Under the pieces are notes generated by a model that saw only the letters and a program-made list of their open reading frames with translations, was not told where the DNA came from and did no database searches. Shown here piece by piece: positions 32,801 to 40,987 of a stretch of 64,000 nt of DNA (the stretch's first letter is position 1; every line of letters begins with the position of its first letter). The translations under genes and the position numbers were made by a program. Source of the stretch: Laguncularia racemosa (lineage: Eukaryota > Streptophyta > Magnoliopsida > Myrtales > Combretaceae); NCBI GenBank assembly GCA_037954665.1, contig JBBMOL010000065.1:1612001-1676000 (forward strand), in the 5' to 3' direction.

Positions 32801-34384
32801 CACGTGCAATTGACTTGCAAAACTTATTGTTAGTTAAGATTTTCAATACCATGAATAACTTAGGTTATATGGTTTAATTAAAAAAAGATAGCACATGTTA
32901 TAAATATGAACGAATGGTGAAAGACAGGTTATAGATGCAATCTACGGAAAGAAGAAATACAGTTGGTCATTGTTTAGAATGAGAAAGTGAAAAGTATTAT
33001 TTATGACATCAGCCTTGTGTTTGGCATGACTAAGTCAGCACATGTTATAAATATGAACGAATGGTGAAAGACAGGTTATAGATGCAATCTACGGAAAGAA
33101 GAAATACAGTTGGTCATTGTTTAGAATGAGAAAGTGAAAAGTATTATTTATGACATCAGCCTTGTGTTTGGCATGACTAAGTCATCAAAGGAGATGTCTC
33201 TAATTTCTACTAGCAATATATGCAACTCCAAAGCTGGTAAGAAGAAACTCTCAAGAGACTTGAAAACTGTGTAGATTAAGCTGAGTTGGATGCTTTTGCC
33301 AAATCATTCTTATATTGGTAAAGAATAGTAATATGCTAGTGGAAATGTGCTGTTGAGTAAAGTCAAATGTGCTGGGTAGTTGGTGAATTTTTTGTTTGTA
33401 AAATGTGCTGTTGAGTCATGAGTATAGAGTTTCTCTTTATAAACTTGTCTGGCGATTTTTCTGGGAAATTCTTCAGGCTATTGATCCTGCATTGTTCTTG
33501 AGTTACTGTTATGATATTTCCAAATTCATGCATGTATGTAATCACTGTGATTTTTTTTTTTTTTTTTTGGGATTCAATCACTATAATTCATTAAATACAA
33601 CATGTAGGAATCATGTTTGTTAACAAGTTATGCTCTAGAAAGTATTTCCAAGTGGGAAGCAAGGATAGAAGAGTGAAGATCATTCTTATACCTTTTCTTT
33701 TTAAGAGTAATTCTCTGTTTTAAGTGCTTGGAACCAAATAAAAATGAAAGATTTTCTTCTGAGTTAGGTCCATGCAACTGGAATGCTACATTTCTGAGGC
33801 AGTGGGAATACTGAAGAGTGCTTTTCATTTTTTGTATGTCAGTCTCAATTAGTAATTGCTTCCTCTGTGATAATGTGCATGTTTCCTTCAACAGCTTGTT
33901 CTGTGTCTTCTTTACCTTATTTATTTGTTCATTCTGCAGTAAGTCCCATGCTGTGGAGGATATTCTGACCATTGAAATCAAACCTGGATGGAAGAAAGGT
34001 ACCAAGATTACTTTTCCAGAGAAAGGCAACCAAGAGCCTGGTGTTATTCCGGCTGATGTCATCTTTATATTAGATGAGAAGCCTCACCCTACTTACAAGA
34101 GGGATGGTAATGATCTGATAATCAACAAGGAGATACCACTGGTGGATTCACTAGCTGGTACAACACTTCAATTGACAACTCTGGATGGGAGGAATATTGC
34201 AGTGCCACTGACCTATATAGTCAAACCAGGAGAGGAAGTGCTTTTGCCTGGTGAAGGAATGCCCATCTCTAGAGAACCTGGGAGGAAGGGAAATTTGAGA
34301 ATCAAAATAGACGTCAAGTATCCTGCAAGATTAACTGCAGATCAAAAATCTGAACTTAGAAGGGTCTTGGGTGGGATATCATGA
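20289..34384 (+). CDS. Type II (class B) DnaJ/HSP40 co-chaperone, two exons, 339 residues
   Basis: Joins 20289-20863 and 33940-34384; 575 + 445 nt gives exactly 340 codons including TGA. The protein is a co-chaperone that binds HSP70 through its J-domain, stimulates ATP hydrolysis and hands over unfolded clients, most likely in the cytosol or nucleus. Residues 1-70 form the J-domain (DYYNILKVNRNASEDDLKKAYK, shown here only as its start, with HPD at 32-34). Residues about 75-150 are a Gly/Ser-rich linker. Residues about 155-335 form the two C-terminal substrate-binding beta domains. There is no CxxCxGxG zinc finger, no signal peptide and no membrane segment, so it is type II, DNAJB1/DNAJB4/DNAJB13-like. 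Length matches the family (about 335-350). The 13,076-bp intron is filled with transposons. Without splicing, exon 1 would end in a short hydrophobic tail at 20924. Confidence 0.9.
21180..22323 (+). pseudogene. Gypsy element 1: truncated RT and RNase H
   Basis: Broken frames give the RT phrase GLTNAPTTFLSLLNKIFAKQ (about 21470-21530) and the RNase H phrase YEKEFMAMLMAVAKW (about 22030-22073), then KGKENRVVDALSR (about 22218-22257). Integrase is missing: the sequence passes quickly to a purine-rich AAATGGAGGAGAT and the LTR at 22324. A non-matching insert of about 220 bp (21555-21780) separates RT from RNase H. It closely parallels element 2, so both belong to one family. Confidence 0.75.
22324..22518 (+). 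mobile_element. Short LTR shared by gypsy elements 1 and 2
   Basis: It starts TGTTGAAAGTTATGAAGAAG after a purine tract and ends CATCACA, two bases before a TGGTATCA primer-binding site. It matches the LTR at 31357-31587 at both its start (AAGTYATG then AAGATTT) and near its end (CTATTGTCCAAACTTAACC is identical). It therefore acts as the 3' LTR of element 1 and the 5' LTR of element 2. Confidence 0.6.
22521..22533 (+). other. Primer-binding site of gypsy element 2
   Basis: TGGTATCAAAATG, two bases after the LTR end CA, is complementary in its first eight bases to the 3' end of initiator tRNA-Met, the usual primer of chromoviruses. Confidence 0.6.
22798..25915 (+). mobile_element. 5'-truncated LINE (L1-type) with target-site duplication
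   Basis: Begins inside the endonuclease domain (WLVLGDFNVTRF, about 22830) and runs through RT to a Zn-finger-like C-terminus (zf-RVT: WLRKLSTLDRCAIGR then HLFFNCSFVSQVW, 25364-25590). It ends near an A-rich tail (25905-25915). The 14-bp flanks AATTGTGGGTAGGT (22784-22797) and AATTGTGAGTAGGT (25916-25929) differ at one base and are the target-site duplication. The target is the gag leader of gypsy element 2. Stops at 23582 and later, plus shifts, make it inactive. Confidence 0.85.
22810..25591 (+). pseudogene. LINE ORF2-like protein (endonuclease C-terminus, RT, zf-RVT), broken
   Basis: The first open part (22892-23584, 230 codons) covers the end of the endonuclease and the linker helices (KWLNLGDKNTSFFHKAMK is the usual phrase before RT). 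After a TAG at 23582 the frame continues with APFTNEEIRKAFF, the RT start, and then VSGQRINDNI and RRLREGDPMSL, which are RT motifs. The C-terminal 25364-25591 piece carries the cysteine/histidine zf-RVT pattern. The protein normally nicks target DNA and reverse-transcribes its own RNA. This copy lacks the endonuclease N-terminus. Confidence 0.8.
26090..26660 (+). pseudogene. Gypsy element 2 protease and pre-RT linker
   Basis: SLDSGSTHGFIG (about 26130) holds the aspartic-protease active-site DSG. It is followed by a 79-codon open stretch (26188-26427: VVLTAANGEKMACE ... RGCDVVRGIYWL), the matching flap and second half of gypsy proteases. Then comes LLQNYQEVFDEPKILP (about 26555), the conserved linker leading into RT. 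One frameshift separates the DSG part from the rest. Confidence 0.75.
26896..27207 (-). repeat. LTR (3' LTR on the - strand) of the small element
   Basis: 312 bp, near-identical in order to 28280-28580 with small indels. It ends in the inverted pair TGTTATG...CATAACA. Confidence 0.8.
27262..27759 (-). CDS. Unrecognised ORF inside the small LTR element (165 codons)
   Basis: I do not recognise this protein. It starts MVYNSIEEKNDVDFLVNASS and contains WVSKEFDGSGLFPGAKD, then SVYRVDMTIHEKLLADIAD, GLACMEKWQLTPQIDGVLPY and a hydrophobic C-terminus (FFTFALSFFMVAVL). Upstream in another frame (about 27985-27770) the words NVSVDINVVLPGDQLGVLEGD suggest the original ORF was longer and has shifted. It has no gag, protease, RT, RNase H or integrase motif. 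It could be an accessory ORF of this retroelement family or a captured host gene fragment. It is the longest open frame in the element and may be decaying. Confidence 0.35.
   Translation of the reverse strand: MVYNSIEEKNDVDFLVNASSIILPALLTKSPTRTVTWVSKEFDGSGLFPGAKDIAVGGGSNSVYRVDMTIHEKLLADIADNLIGLACMEKWQLTPQIDGVLPYAHITPIHMNQGRWAVKISNNTTVVISLGKVDLTLFYGEGSACSSYKHRFFTFALSFFMVAVL
27991..28221 (-). pseudogene. Gag-like N-terminal fragment of the small LTR element
   Basis: A 76-codon frame starting MTRMDSHVEVMEKPVHELSE, about 60 bases inside the right LTR, where gag would start. The heptad-like KPVHELSE...LMTSLEKV suggests a coiled coil, as in the gag N-termini of short gypsy elements. It ends at a stop before any capsid core. 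Confidence 0.4.
28280..28580 (-). repeat. LTR (5' LTR on the - strand) of the small element
   Basis: 301 bp, the second copy of the repeat at 26896-27207. Differences between the two copies (several substitutions and short indels) mean insertion was not recent. Confidence 0.8.
28590..31350 (+). pseudogene. Gypsy element 2 RT, RNase H, integrase and chromodomain-like tail
   Basis: In broken frames: RT phrase NTPATFQSLMNNVFAKQE (about 28938-28992) and MSKCAFGE (about 29113-29137); RNase H phrase YEKEFMAILMAVAKW (about 29717-29761); integrase phrase YHHQSDGQTESVDQ (about 30577-30620); then FHVSLFKKK (31094-31120) and ISLRKDEATWEDYSYIIKQF (about 31260-31320). This order is the Ty3/gypsy one, with integrase last, and the tail corresponds to a chromodomain-like end. 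A stretch at about 29180-29420 does not match and may be another small insert. Confidence 0.8.
31357..31587 (+). mobile_element. 3' LTR of gypsy element 2
   Basis: Starts TGCAAAGTCATGG after the purine tract AAAAGGGGA and ends CATGACA. It pairs with 22324-22518 (see there). The middle parts have diverged, so only the two ends align securely by eye. Confidence 0.55.
31690..32980. repeat. Old tandem duplication within the intron (about 0.6 kb, two degenerate copies)
   Basis: About 31690-32290 and 32320-32980 share an ordered series of matches: AACTGTTAAG; ACCAAACRCTTTAT; GTCCTCCACAA; TTTTGGAGRTCATGG against TTTTGGAGGAGATTGTGG; CATGCTAGTAAGATT; GTGTGTATGAA; and GAAGAAATACAGTT. The short ORFs in each copy (31830-32201 and 32414-32674) partly correspond but have no recognised domain. 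Confidence 0.65.
32890..33183. repeat. 147-bp perfect tandem duplication (two copies)
   Basis: The unit AGCACATGTTATAAATATGA ... GGCATGACTAAGTC occurs at 32890-33036 and again at 33037-33183 with no difference visible. It is much younger than the 0.6-kb duplication it sits in. It lies in the DnaJ intron 760 bp before exon 2. Confidence 0.9.
33940..34384 (+). CDS. DnaJ exon 2: C-terminal substrate-binding domains
   Basis: Encodes the end of codon 192 to residue 339. It carries the strongly conserved IEIKPGWKKGTKITFPEKGN, then VIFILDEKPHPTYKRDGNDL and GNLRIKIDVKYP, all typical of C-terminal domains I and II. The acceptor ATTCTGCAG ends at 33939. The open frame extends further upstream (33818) but is intronic and hydrophobic there. 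It stops at TGA 34382-34384. Confidence 0.92.
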
Positions 34385-35594
34385 CAATTATTTCACACGT
34401 AATACCGAATGCGATGATAGCAATATATGCGTGGTGTTGCATTGGAAAGTACAGACAGCATTTCATAATCGTAGAAGAATGTGAATACAAGGACTAATTG
34501 GTAGTTGGGGAATATGATTTGAAAATTTGCAGTATAGCATCTGGATATCTGTGGTTGGGGAAAAGTTTTTACCCGGCCATTCTGTGCAAGTGTATGTAAG
34601 GAAAAGGATTAAGTGTATGTAAGTTTTTCATCTTATTAACTTAGCTCTGGTTAATGATGCCTTTTTTTTTTTTAACATGGCAATACCAATTATGGAAGTT
34701 GTAGTGGAGATGGGACTTGTGAACTCACATCAAGTAACATCGTACTATTGAGCTTTCTTGATTCTTTGGTTCTTGTTTTTCTCGTGGGGCTTTTCTTCTG
34801 TATGCAACCATGTAGGTTCATGTTCTTCACCAATGTCCTTCCTGGTGAGCAATTGCTTAGCTGATGTTCACCTATTTTGGTGATTCTATTCAAGTTCCTC
34901 AATCAATGGATCAAAAGATGAACTGAGACCTGAAATGCGTTTTGAGATATTCTTAGCGGCTGTCAGTTTTTCCTCCTCTACATTTATTAGGATCCTACAA
35001 TGGTAAACCTTCATATAACATCATTTTGCAATGTCAAGCTTGCTTAATAGCGCTTACGACGCTCCGGTTTTTTGAGCTCTACAGCAAGTTATCGGTCTTC
35101 AACTCCATGTACAAAATTATTATTTTTAAATAATTCCCATGTACAAAGTTAAGATAAAGCTATGACAGGCAAACTAGTCATGTGGAATTAAATGAGCTTT
35201 AACATTTTCTCTAAGTGGTCTGCTAGCGTCTTGACCTCATATTTGTAAGAGGCAATAAATATGGCTTTACATTTGCATAGTCTGCACATTATCTATTCTC
35301 TGATTTGCTAATCAAATTACCACAAAGAAAATCTCATTATTTTCTAGCTAGACTCTACCCCAATTAGTCAAATTTACGAGAATACATAAAGCTGTAGAAT
35401 AGAGAGACCTATCCTATCCTATGAGAGAAATTTTAATATGGATGAAGCTTTTTTGTCCTTTAATGGTTCTTCATTCGTGTTCCCTCTCATCATATGCTAT
35501 CATGTATGAGTAAAATCCCCAAAAGTTGATGCTCGATAAAGATCTTTCATACTTGCAGCATATGGCTGGACACCGGAAATTTGTCCAGTTAATA
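34385..35594. other. Intergenic region between convergent DnaJ and NPF genes
   Basis: It must contain both 3' untranslated regions and polyadenylation sites, but no single signal stands out. There is a poly-T run near 34663. No other coding sequence is supported. Confidence 0.5.
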
Positions 35595-36495
35595 TCATAC
35601 CGTGTTCTTATCAAGATGATTCATTTCTGTTTCCCCTTCAGTGGTGGCACAATCGGATCCTTTGTACTTGTACCACCTGGCACACAGTAGGAAATACCCC
35701 AAGTTGAGGACTCCCAATCCGGCAATCAGATAGTAGTAGTAGTCTAATCTACCCTTGTTAAGATCTTCGGGCAACCAGTTTCCTGTTTTCGCTCCCGAAG
35801 TGGTTTGATGGACAATTGTTATTAAGAGACTACTTAGGTAATTTGCTCCGGCTATTCCACAATAGAAAAGAGACCCCGCAATGCTTCTCATATTCTCAGG
35901 AAACTGCTTGTAGTAGAATTCCACTTGTCCGACCGAAGCGAATGCTTCAGCGAGTCCAGCCAGCGTGAACTGAGGAACCAACCATAGAGCCGACATCGAT
36001 GAGATAGCACCTCTTCTTGGTTCAATACCAATTGTAGGTCGAGTTAAAGCTACAGTTCTGCGGCGTTCTTCAACAAATGCAGATACCAGCATGGTGATTG
36101 TGGAGATTGTAAAACCGATTCCCATCCTTTGGAGGTTTGTAATGCCTTCTTCTTTCCCGGTGAGCCTTTGCAGAAATGGGACAATGATTCTATCGTAGAT
36201 CGGTATGAAGATTGTCAGGCTAAGCATCATGAAGACAACGTACGATGCTGCTGGGATCTTGAAATTACCGTTTCCAAGGCTTCTATCTGCTTGAGTGACC
36301 TGGAAAATTGCATAAGTATGTTGCTGGACTATTGCAATGTAGTAGATTAGAGCTGATGCCCATATAGGAATCACCCTCATCAAGCACTTGACTTCTTCCA
36401 CTTGCTGCAAGCTGCAGAGTCTCCATGGATTAGCTGGTGATCCATCCCTGTTTTTCTTATCTTCCGATGTCATGATTGCTGCTTTATCAAGGTAT
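35595..36495 (-). CDS. NPF exon 4: second helix bundle and C-terminus
   Basis: Begins at 36495 after acceptor TCATCAG. The first base completes an arginine codon and the phrase RYLDKAAIM follows. It encodes the cytosolic-loop end and helices 7-12 and ends in a hydrophilic tail (MNHLDKNTV). WRLCSLQQVEEVKCLMRVIP and FVEERRR are standard NPF landmarks. Confidence 0.92.
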
Positions 36496-39435
36496 CTGAT
36501 GACACAGATTTTGCTGGATGCTGTTAATATGAATCATATGTAAGGGAGTGGTTGTATTAGCAGGCTACATTTTTGGGCTTTTTTCGATTTTTATTGTAAC
36601 CAAAGTTTTGAAATTGTTAATTATTATACTAATTTATAAGAGATTACAGATGGTAGTAGGTTTTACTGATAAGTGATAATAGAGGACAACGATCATGGTA
36701 GGCCTTCAATGGTGAAGGTTAATAATTACTGAAATTCTTTTTGTTATGGAATAGGAATGTAAATATTAGAAATAATTTGTATTATTTCTTTGCTTTTTAA
36801 AAAAAATTATTCCTTTCCTCATTTATTGTCTAGATCATATATATATATATATAAACTTGTATATTATTGAATTATAATATAGAAAAAAAAAACTCTCTTA
36901 ATTCCTATTACGTTACACTTTTTTTTTTTAAAAAAAAAAAGAGATCATTTTCTTGATTTTCCATATGCATTTTCCATGATATATAAGCACCACCAACCAT
37001 CGGTTGCTACTTTTGCCTTCGACCATAATTTTCCGCTGAAAGCTACTAGTAAACTCAATCTCTTAAGTATAATACTACGATAGTATTTGAAGATTCTAAA
37101 GCTTTGATAACAACAAATGTTAAAAAATCTTTGCAAAATGTTCTCTGCAAAACAATCACTCTAAGTTCATTCAGAGAAACGAGTGTGTAGAGCTAGTTAC
37201 CTGAATTGATCCGTGTAGGGAAGCTTACAGTTGATGGAATTTGGAGGCATGTAACTAAACAAAGAGATCCATGGCTGCTCTGGTTGCTTCAGTGATCTCT
37301 TCTTTATAGCAGCCACTATGACCTGCACGACACTTGTCATCGGACTACCCGTGGCTTTCACTTTCACATATATCTTTGAACCCGAGAAGTAGATTACGCA
37401 GGAAATCAGCATCAGAATTGCTGGAATAGCTAAACCTATAGCCCAGCTCACATTGGATTGGATATACACAATGAGTGTCAAGGAAACCATCTGGGCAAAA
37501 GTGAAGGTGAAGAAATACCAGTTGAAGAAACTGTTGATTCCCTTCTTCCCTGATTCGGTGTTAGGATTAAACTGGTCAGCTCCAAAAGCTAAATTGCAAG
37601 GCCGGATTCCAGCAGCTCCTGTGATAAGTAACCCAAATCCAAGTAACAGAAAAGCCATTTGGCCTTTAGTTGGCCCAACGCAGGTGTTGCTAGCTCCACA
37701 CTGTGGAGGATGCAGCTTCTTGATTGCTGCTGTCAACTGTATTACTTGCAGTCCCTTCACAAAATGGAGGATGCTTAGTGGCATTTCGTGGTAATACTTT
37801 TACAGCAAATTTACTAACTTACCTTAATCGAAAATTACTAGGATTGTAAACAAACTGAATTGAGCTGAGCGGGATTAAGCTAGAGCTTAGAGTCTAACTC
37901 AAAAATTTGTCAGTCAAACTAAGATTTTTGAGCTTGCGTCTAGCTTGAATTGTTATTGAACAGGCTTAAGCTGATCTTAAATAACTTATTTAAGCATGAT
38001 TACTCATAATAATGCTCATTTTAGTAAAATTTACGTTCAAACTCGAACTCAACTTGAATTCAGTAAAGGTCAATATACAACAGAGCTCAAGTGGGATTTG
38101 ATTAAGCTCAGGAGCTCGTTGCGTCGAATAGGTTGAAGTCTGAGTTCAGCTTGAAAGGATAGTCAAACATCTAAGTTCGAACTCGGCCTAATTATTGCCA
38201 TATCAAATTTATGTAAATATTGAACCATACTCGAATAGCTCTCAAGTCGGGTTGGTCCATTTACATCCCTATCCATTACTACCTTTCTACTGAGAATCTC
38301 TTCCCCTGAAACATTCACTTTCGTGGCGTGTGGGATTCTTGAGTGACTTTATTTGGGGTTGTCCCCTTCAGTTTTTTTTTTTTAACTTTAAAAAAGAGTA
38401 AACGCACATCTTCAAAAGTTAAAAGGGTCGATGTGCAATTCGTCCTCCTCGTATATATTATGAAGTTTCCTTCTGTTTCTTTCAGTTGATGACATGAAAC
38501 AGAAAAGATGAAAAGTACCAGGTAAGAGGCAATAGTACAGAACGCCAGCGTTTTGTATCGGCCAAAGTATGTGTCGCAGAAGAAAGCGCCTAATAATGTA
38601 GAGAAGTTCGTTGTCCCATTAAAGATGTTGATGATGTTTGCAGCTGTAATGTTCTTCATGTTGAACACTTTGGTGAGATAGATCAGTAAGTTGGCTAAAG
38701 TACCAATAGCTCCAAGCTTCTCAAATGTCTCATTCCCTGAAATACCAGAAGGTAAGTTTTATCTCCTAGGAAAACGAAGATGACATGAGTGCTTTTTTGT
38801 TTTGTGAAAATTGTTTTCCGGACTTCTTTCCATATTTATTATAATCAAAACTTTAAAAATTTCAAGCACTGATCTCTAAGAGTTTGTGGCTGTAACTGCT
38901 TTTAGCAGCAAATGATTGTAGAAGGTAAAAGGTGGCAGCGGATGAACAAAGGAGAAAATGGTTCATCATGTGAAAGAGGGAATGGTTTTCCTCTTGAGTT
39001 CAAAGATTCTTCCACCTATCATATTTTGGGTTACACTTTTTCCCATTACTTCTTACGTTGTTAAGGGCTCATAGTATAGTTAGAGACTATTACGATAATA
39101 TTCGACAATTGTAAATATTTAACATAACAAATGTTGAAAGAAGTCTGAAGAACGTTTCCTACAAGACATGGTTTACATTTATCGACGTATTACATCTATT
39201 TCTCACCTATAATAAAGGGCATGGCTCTCCATCCTCTGTAATTGATCTTAGACTCATCCGCCGTGGTGGTTTCCTTGCTGGTTTCCAGTTCAACGCCGTC
39301 GCCTTTCGGCTCCCAGAGTCCATTAGCTCTGCCATTGCTCGTCTTCTCCTCCTCCATGGTTGCTTCCATGTTCACATTCTGCTTCATGGCCTCTCCCTTG
39401 TTCTCTTTAAAGGTTTCTCTGCCATCCTTTTTCAT
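35595..39435 (-). CDS. NRT1/PTR family (NPF) transporter, NPF2.9-2.11-like, four exons, 633 residues
   Basis: Joins 39435-39207, 38736-38519, 37754-37201 and 36495-35595 (229 + 218 + 554 + 901 = 1902 nt, 634 codons with TGA). Every junction is GT-AG and the phase closes. The protein is a proton-coupled plasma- or internal-membrane transporter with about 12 membrane helices. The N-terminal tail is long and acidic; NETFEK at 78-83 holds the ExxEK proton-coupling motif. Further family phrases are GAFFCDTYFGRYKT, GIRPCNLAFGADQFNP, FFNWYFFTFTF, DKAAIMTSEDK and EFYYKQFPENMRSIAGSLFY. Phrase by phrase it resembles the group containing the Arabidopsis glucosinolate carriers (NPF2.10/2.11) and NPF2.9. 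Outside the Brassicales such proteins carry other substrates, so the substrate here is not predicted. An in-frame TAA six bases upstream fixes the start. Confidence 0.9.
36496..37200 (-). other. NPF intron 3
   Basis: 705 bp, GTAAC donor at 37200 and TCATCAG acceptor. It contains a short (TA)n run at 36837-36854 and a 10-base A run near 36930. No inserted element was recognised. Confidence 0.8.
37201..37754 (-). CDS. NPF exon 3: helices 3-6 and start of the central loop
   Basis: Begins GGACTGCAAG after acceptor GTGAAG at phase 0 and ends CAATTCAG before GTAAC. It encodes GLQVIQLTAAIKKLHPPQCG, the GIRPCNLAFGADQFNP signature, and the loop ending LPYTDQF. The ATG at 37784, further upstream, lies in the intron. 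Confidence 0.9.
37841..38269. mobile_element. Fold-back element in NPF intron 2
   Basis: The ends GGATTGTAAAC (37841) and TTTACATCCC (38269) are inverted. The interior has the same AGCTTGAGCTC-rich wording as 6069-6458. It makes up about 430 of the 764 bp of intron 2 (37755-38518). No target duplication could be fixed. Confidence 0.6.
38519..38736 (-). CDS. NPF exon 2: helices 1-2
   Basis: Begins GGAATGAGA at 38736 after GGTATTTCAG and ends TACCTG before GTACTTTTC. It encodes the ExxEK motif, GTLANLLIYLTKVFNMKNIT and the DTYFGRYKT loop. The 117-codon open frame continues into the intron, but family similarity stops at SYL. Confidence 0.9.
39207..39435 (-). CDS. NPF exon 1: acidic N-terminal tail
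   Basis: 76 codons plus one base, from MKKDGRETFKENKG to YRGWRAMPFII. The donor GTGAGAAA at 39206 splits the glycine codon. The tail is rich in Glu, Lys and Thr and longer than in many relatives. Translation could also begin at internal methionines (residues 17, 23 or 27). Confidence 0.85.
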
Positions 39436-39795
39436 GATTTACTTTACTACTTTCTCTTCCTCCTTATCTGCTATGTGTAGCACTAGAAGTGCCAGATCAT
39501 AGAGGCGAAGTTAGGTGTGAAAGGAGCAAAATATGGGACGAATTGCTACAACTTATTCTCTCTTTTCCATTCAGCGGCCTCACAGTTAGATGGGGTTGGC
39601 AGCTTAGGAACACTCTTAAATAATATTTTTTTTTAATTAGAAATATATACCTACAAAAATTATTTTAAAAATAAATTTCAAATATGTGAATATAATTTGT
39701 AACTTCTTTTTTAAAAAAAAAATTTACATAATTGAATACACGAACACCATTTTGCTCTATCTGCACCTTTAGTGTTACTTTTTTTTTTTTTTTTT
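39436..39795 (-). promoter_or_regulatory. Upstream region of the NPF gene
   Basis: The 5' leader is purine-rich on the - strand (AAGGAGGAAGAGAAAG, just upstream of the ATG). An AT-rich TATTATTTAAG near 39625 could serve as a TATA box, but many similar words occur. A fold-back element begins at 39796, within 400 bp of the start codon. Confidence 0.3.
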
Positions 39796-40147
39796 ACACT
39801 TCAACAGATAAAAATATAGTAATTTGACCTTTATAAAAATATCAAACGGTAATATGTTGGGTCTTAGTTATAATACACCTAAATCAATCTTTATATATAT
39901 ATGGGCTTTGTAACTTTAAGTGGATAAAAAATTATGGCCTTTTAAAGTTGGAAAAAAAAAACAAAAACTGATACAATTTATTTTTCTAACTTTAAAAAAT
40001 CATAACTTTATACTCGTTTATAATTACGGAGCCCATAAAATATATATAAAAAAAATCGATTTGAGTATATTATAACTAAATCAAATCAAGTTGCTATTTA
40101 ATATTTTTATAAGAGTCAAATTACTATATTTCTATGTACCGAAGTGT
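39796..40147. mobile_element. Fold-back MITE upstream of the NPF gene
   Basis: ACACTTCAACAGATAAAAAT...ATAGTAATTTGA...TTATAAAAATAT on the left reappears inverted on the right as ATATTTTTATAAGAGTCAAA...TACTATATTT...GAAGTGT. The arms are about 60 bp of high similarity and continue more weakly inward. It is bounded by a T run and an A run. A transcript across it would form a long hairpin. Confidence 0.7.
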
Positions 40148-40679
40148 AAAAAAAAAAAAAAGATTCTTAGTTTTGCAAATTTTAGAAAAAAAAGAAGCCG
40201 CAAATTGTGTCCGCGTCTTTAAAACTTATTTTTTGAATAATTATTATCGATATAATATTTATGATTTTTTTTTAAATCACAATATTTAAAAGTGTTCCCC
40301 TAATGTTGGTGGGTTTTGTTTGGAATTTACTTCATTCAATGTTAAAGATATATAAACCACTTACATATTAATATTTTGATTTATTTTATGCTTTGTGTTA
40401 ATTTATTTCAAGTTTTGATCATATTCATATAATATGGTATGTTGGTGGTCACAAACGTACAAAGTTGTTTTTAATTAAACCAGTGGCATTTCAAGTGAGA
40501 AAAGGATGACCATTTTGTTGATCTACATTTCAAGTAAGTTAAAAATGTTCTAAGTAAGTCAAATAAATGGATAGTGATTTCTTGTACATTTTTGTCTTCT
40601 CTTTCAAGCGTTGAAATAGGTAGTTTCTTGGGCAAAGTTTGAACAACCGGTATAACCAATTTCAAGTATCGCTTGATAT
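40148..40679. other. AT-rich intergenic DNA, nothing assigned
   Basis: No coding sequence or recognisable element was seen. Confidence 0.35.
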
Positions 40680-40985
40680 TTTATTTACCAGTTTAAAAAG
40701 TTGTCATATTTAAATATAATTAGAGATGTTCATGACCTCTGGCCTATTTGTACCTACATATTTGGATCGAACATCTACTATCTATCAACTTTGTTTTTTT
40801 TTTATCATGCTTAATAATATTATACAGTATGATTTATTTGAAGCATCATAAAAATGTTGATTTTTTAAGTGATCAATTTAAAAAGTTGATGATTTTTCGA
40901 ATATAATCCAAGACATCCATAACCTTTGGTATATTTATCTTTTCATATATGGATTAGACATATATTATCTATCAGTTTTGAGTTA
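40680..40985. repeat. Degenerate tandem duplication (unit about 180 bp)
   Basis: Two passages share, in order, CAGTTTAAAAAGTTG against CAATTTAAAAAGTTG, then CATGACCTCTGGCCTATTTG against CATAACCTTTGGTATATTTA, then TACTATCTATCAACTTT against TATTATCTATCAGTTTT (about 40688-40795 and 40875-40981). Confidence 0.55.
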
Positions 40986-40987
40986 GG

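Larger units (their letters stand above)
20864..33939 (+). other. 13,076-bp DnaJ intron packed with nested transposons
   Basis: The intron begins GTACTATC and ends TTCATTCTGCAG. It contains, from left to right, a truncated gypsy element, a shared LTR, a chromovirus with a LINE and a small LTR element nested in it, a degenerate duplicated segment (31690-32980) and a 147-bp perfect tandem duplication. Every nested element has its own decayed coding sequence. The coding phase still closes, so the host gene can be intact if the intron is spliced. Confidence 0.85.

Noticed and set aside
33363..34062. - strand ORFs of 72 and 144 codons
   Set aside because: They are antisense to the intron end and DnaJ exon 2, with no domain similarity.
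39242..39502. 86-codon + strand ORF over NPF exon 1
   Set aside because: It is a shadow of the exon on the opposite strand.
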